From Actinacidiphila alni (GTDB lineage Bacteria; Actinomycetota; Actinomycetes; Streptomycetales; Streptomycetaceae), in NCBI RefSeq assembly GCF_900112845.1, contig NZ_FONG01000004.1, forward strand, positions 62,001-126,000: 64,000 bases of DNA, written 5' to 3'. The notes beneath the pieces are model-generated. The model did not search any database. It worked only from the letters and a program-made list of their open reading frames with translations, and was not told the DNA's origin. Position numbers and translations under genes: made by a program. Below, piece after piece: positions 63,184 to 64,000 of the stretch; within the stretch, counting starts at the first letter, position 1, and every line of letters begins with the position of its first letter.

Positions 63184-64000
63184 TCAGGCGACGGGTGCGG
63201 CGAGCACGTGACCGATCCCTTCGGGTGACAGCAGGTGCTCGACGGCGAGCCTGCGGGCGCCTTCGATACCGGCCCGGCGGCCGAGCACGGTGGTCTCGAT
63301 GGCGACGGTTCTGGTGGCCAGCGGGAGGGCGCGGCGGTAGACGGCGGCGCGGATGTCAGCGAGCAGATCGTCGTGCAGGCTGGCGATGCTGCCGCCGAGG
63401 ACGATGGTGTCCGGGTTGTAGAAGCTGACCAGGGACGCGAGGACGTCGCCGAGCCGCTGGGCGGCGAGCCGCACCTGGCGGCGGGCCACCGGGTCGCCGG
63501 CCGCGACCAACCGGACGACGTCGGCGGCGTGTTCGGCCGCGAGCCCGGCCTCGCGGAGCTTGGCGGCGATCGCGGCGCCGGAGGCGACGGCCTCGACGCA
63601 GCCGGTGTTGCCGCAGTGGCAGAGCACGTCGTCGTGGCCGGGGACCCGGATGTGGCCGATGTCGCCGGCCGCTCCGGTGGCGCCGCGGTGCACGACGCCG
63701 CCGGAGACGATGCCGCAGCCGATGCCGGTGCCGACCTTGACGTACAGCAGGTGGTCGGCGGCGGGCCGGTGGCCGTACTCGCCGAGCGCCATCATGTTGA
63801 CGTCGTTGTCGACGAGGACGGGGGCGTCGTAGCGGCCGGCGAAGAAGCCGGGGACGCGGTAGCCGTCCCAGCCGCGCATGATGGGCGGCCGGATCACGGT
63901 GCCGGTACGGGCCTCGACGGGTCCGGGGACGCCGATGCTGATGGCGCGTACGTGGGCGGCGGGGTGGCCGGCGTCGGCGAGCAGCCGGCCGATCTGCTCG
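63184..64000 (-). CDS. ROK family protein (5' end outside window)
   Basis: The C-terminal 271 or so residues of a ROK protein (sugar kinase or transcriptional repressor); the gene continues past 64000. The visible ROK core has ISIGVPGPVEARTGTV, VDNDVNMMALGEYG, VGTGIGCGIVSGGVVHRGATGAAGDIGH and the zinc-binding CHCGNTGCVEA motif. FYNPDTIVLGGS follows. Whether it is a NagC/XylR-type repressor depends on an N-terminal winged helix that is not in view. The preceding 115 bp (63069-63183) show nothing notable. Confidence 0.9.
   Translation of the reverse strand, partial: EQIGRLLADAGHPAAHVRAISIGVPGPVEARTGTVIRPPIMRGWDGYRVPGFFAGRYDAPVLVDNDVNMMALGEYGHRPAADHLLYVKVGTGIGCGIVSGGVVHRGATGAAGDIGHIRVPGHDDVLCHCGNTGCVEAVASGAAIAAKLREAGLAAEHAADVVRLVAAGDPVARRQVRLAAQRLGDVLASLVSFYNPDTIVLGGSIASLHDDLLADIRAAVYRRALPLATRTVAIETTVLGRRAGIEGARRLAVEHLLSPEGIGHVLAAPVA

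Overview
The window is very GC-rich with strong third-position G/C, and carries a chaplin, mycothiol-linked enzymes, SpoIIE-type phosphatases, STAS and class F sortase genes, DUF5954- and DUF6207-like proteins, and many secreted glycoside hydrolases with discoidin or ricin modules. This fits chromosomal DNA of a Streptomyces-like actinomycete (Streptomyces, Streptacidiphilus, Actinacidiphila or a close relative). I saw no rRNA, tRNA, CRISPR array, phage module or transposase gene. One short non-coding mobile element (MITE-like) and one intergenic repeat island are present.

Layout: (1) 0-10.4 kb holds a cell-wall-anchored chaplin, a YihY membrane protein, S-(hydroxymethyl)mycothiol dehydrogenase, an ABC exporter, phosphoglucomutase and two 14-TM drug-type MFS exporters, one with a downstream marR and a perfect upstream operator. 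(2) 10.4-32.9 kb is a polysaccharide-degradation island: a 1428-aa GH87 alpha-1,3-glucanase, GH27 alpha-galactosidase, GH16 beta-1,3-glucanase and GH3 beta-glucosidase, with two tiny SH3-like secreted proteins and a secreted protein of unknown role. Signalling genes are interspersed: STAS, MarR, two SpoIIE-type phosphatases and a FUSC transporter. (3) 33-36.5 kb has a class F sortase with a membrane-anchored partner, a roughly 400-bp repeat island, small proteins and a peptidoglycan-binding protein.

(4) 36.9-46.9 kb is the most interesting part. Eight co-directional genes, several overlapping by 4 bp, encode an Agd3-like (CE18) deacetylase, a PelF-like glycosyltransferase, a polytopic membrane protein, a LegB-like nucleotide-sugar dehydratase/epimerase, a sugar nucleotidyltransferase, a second SDR, a GH135 (spherulin-4/Sph3) protein and a GH114 (Ega3-like) alpha-1,4-galactosaminidase lipoprotein. 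In parts list this matches the fungal galactosaminogalactan cluster (gtb3, uge3, sph3, ega3, agd3) and bacterial Pel systems. I infer that it makes, exports, trims and deacetylates an extracellular galactosamine-rich polymer.

(5) 46.9-60.5 kb is an L-arabinofuranose/galactofuranose-type utilisation locus. Two Tat-exported ricin-domain enzymes (GH127 and a DUF4965/glutaminase-type protein) run divergently from a YtfQRT-YjfF-like ABC importer, a LacI regulator and aldose 1-epimerase. Operator-like palindromes with an AACGTT or near-AACGTT core lie on both sides of the divergent region. (6) 60.5-64 kb has an NYN-like protein, an Ada/AlkA DNA-repair fusion, a DUF5954 protein and a ROK protein cut by the window end.
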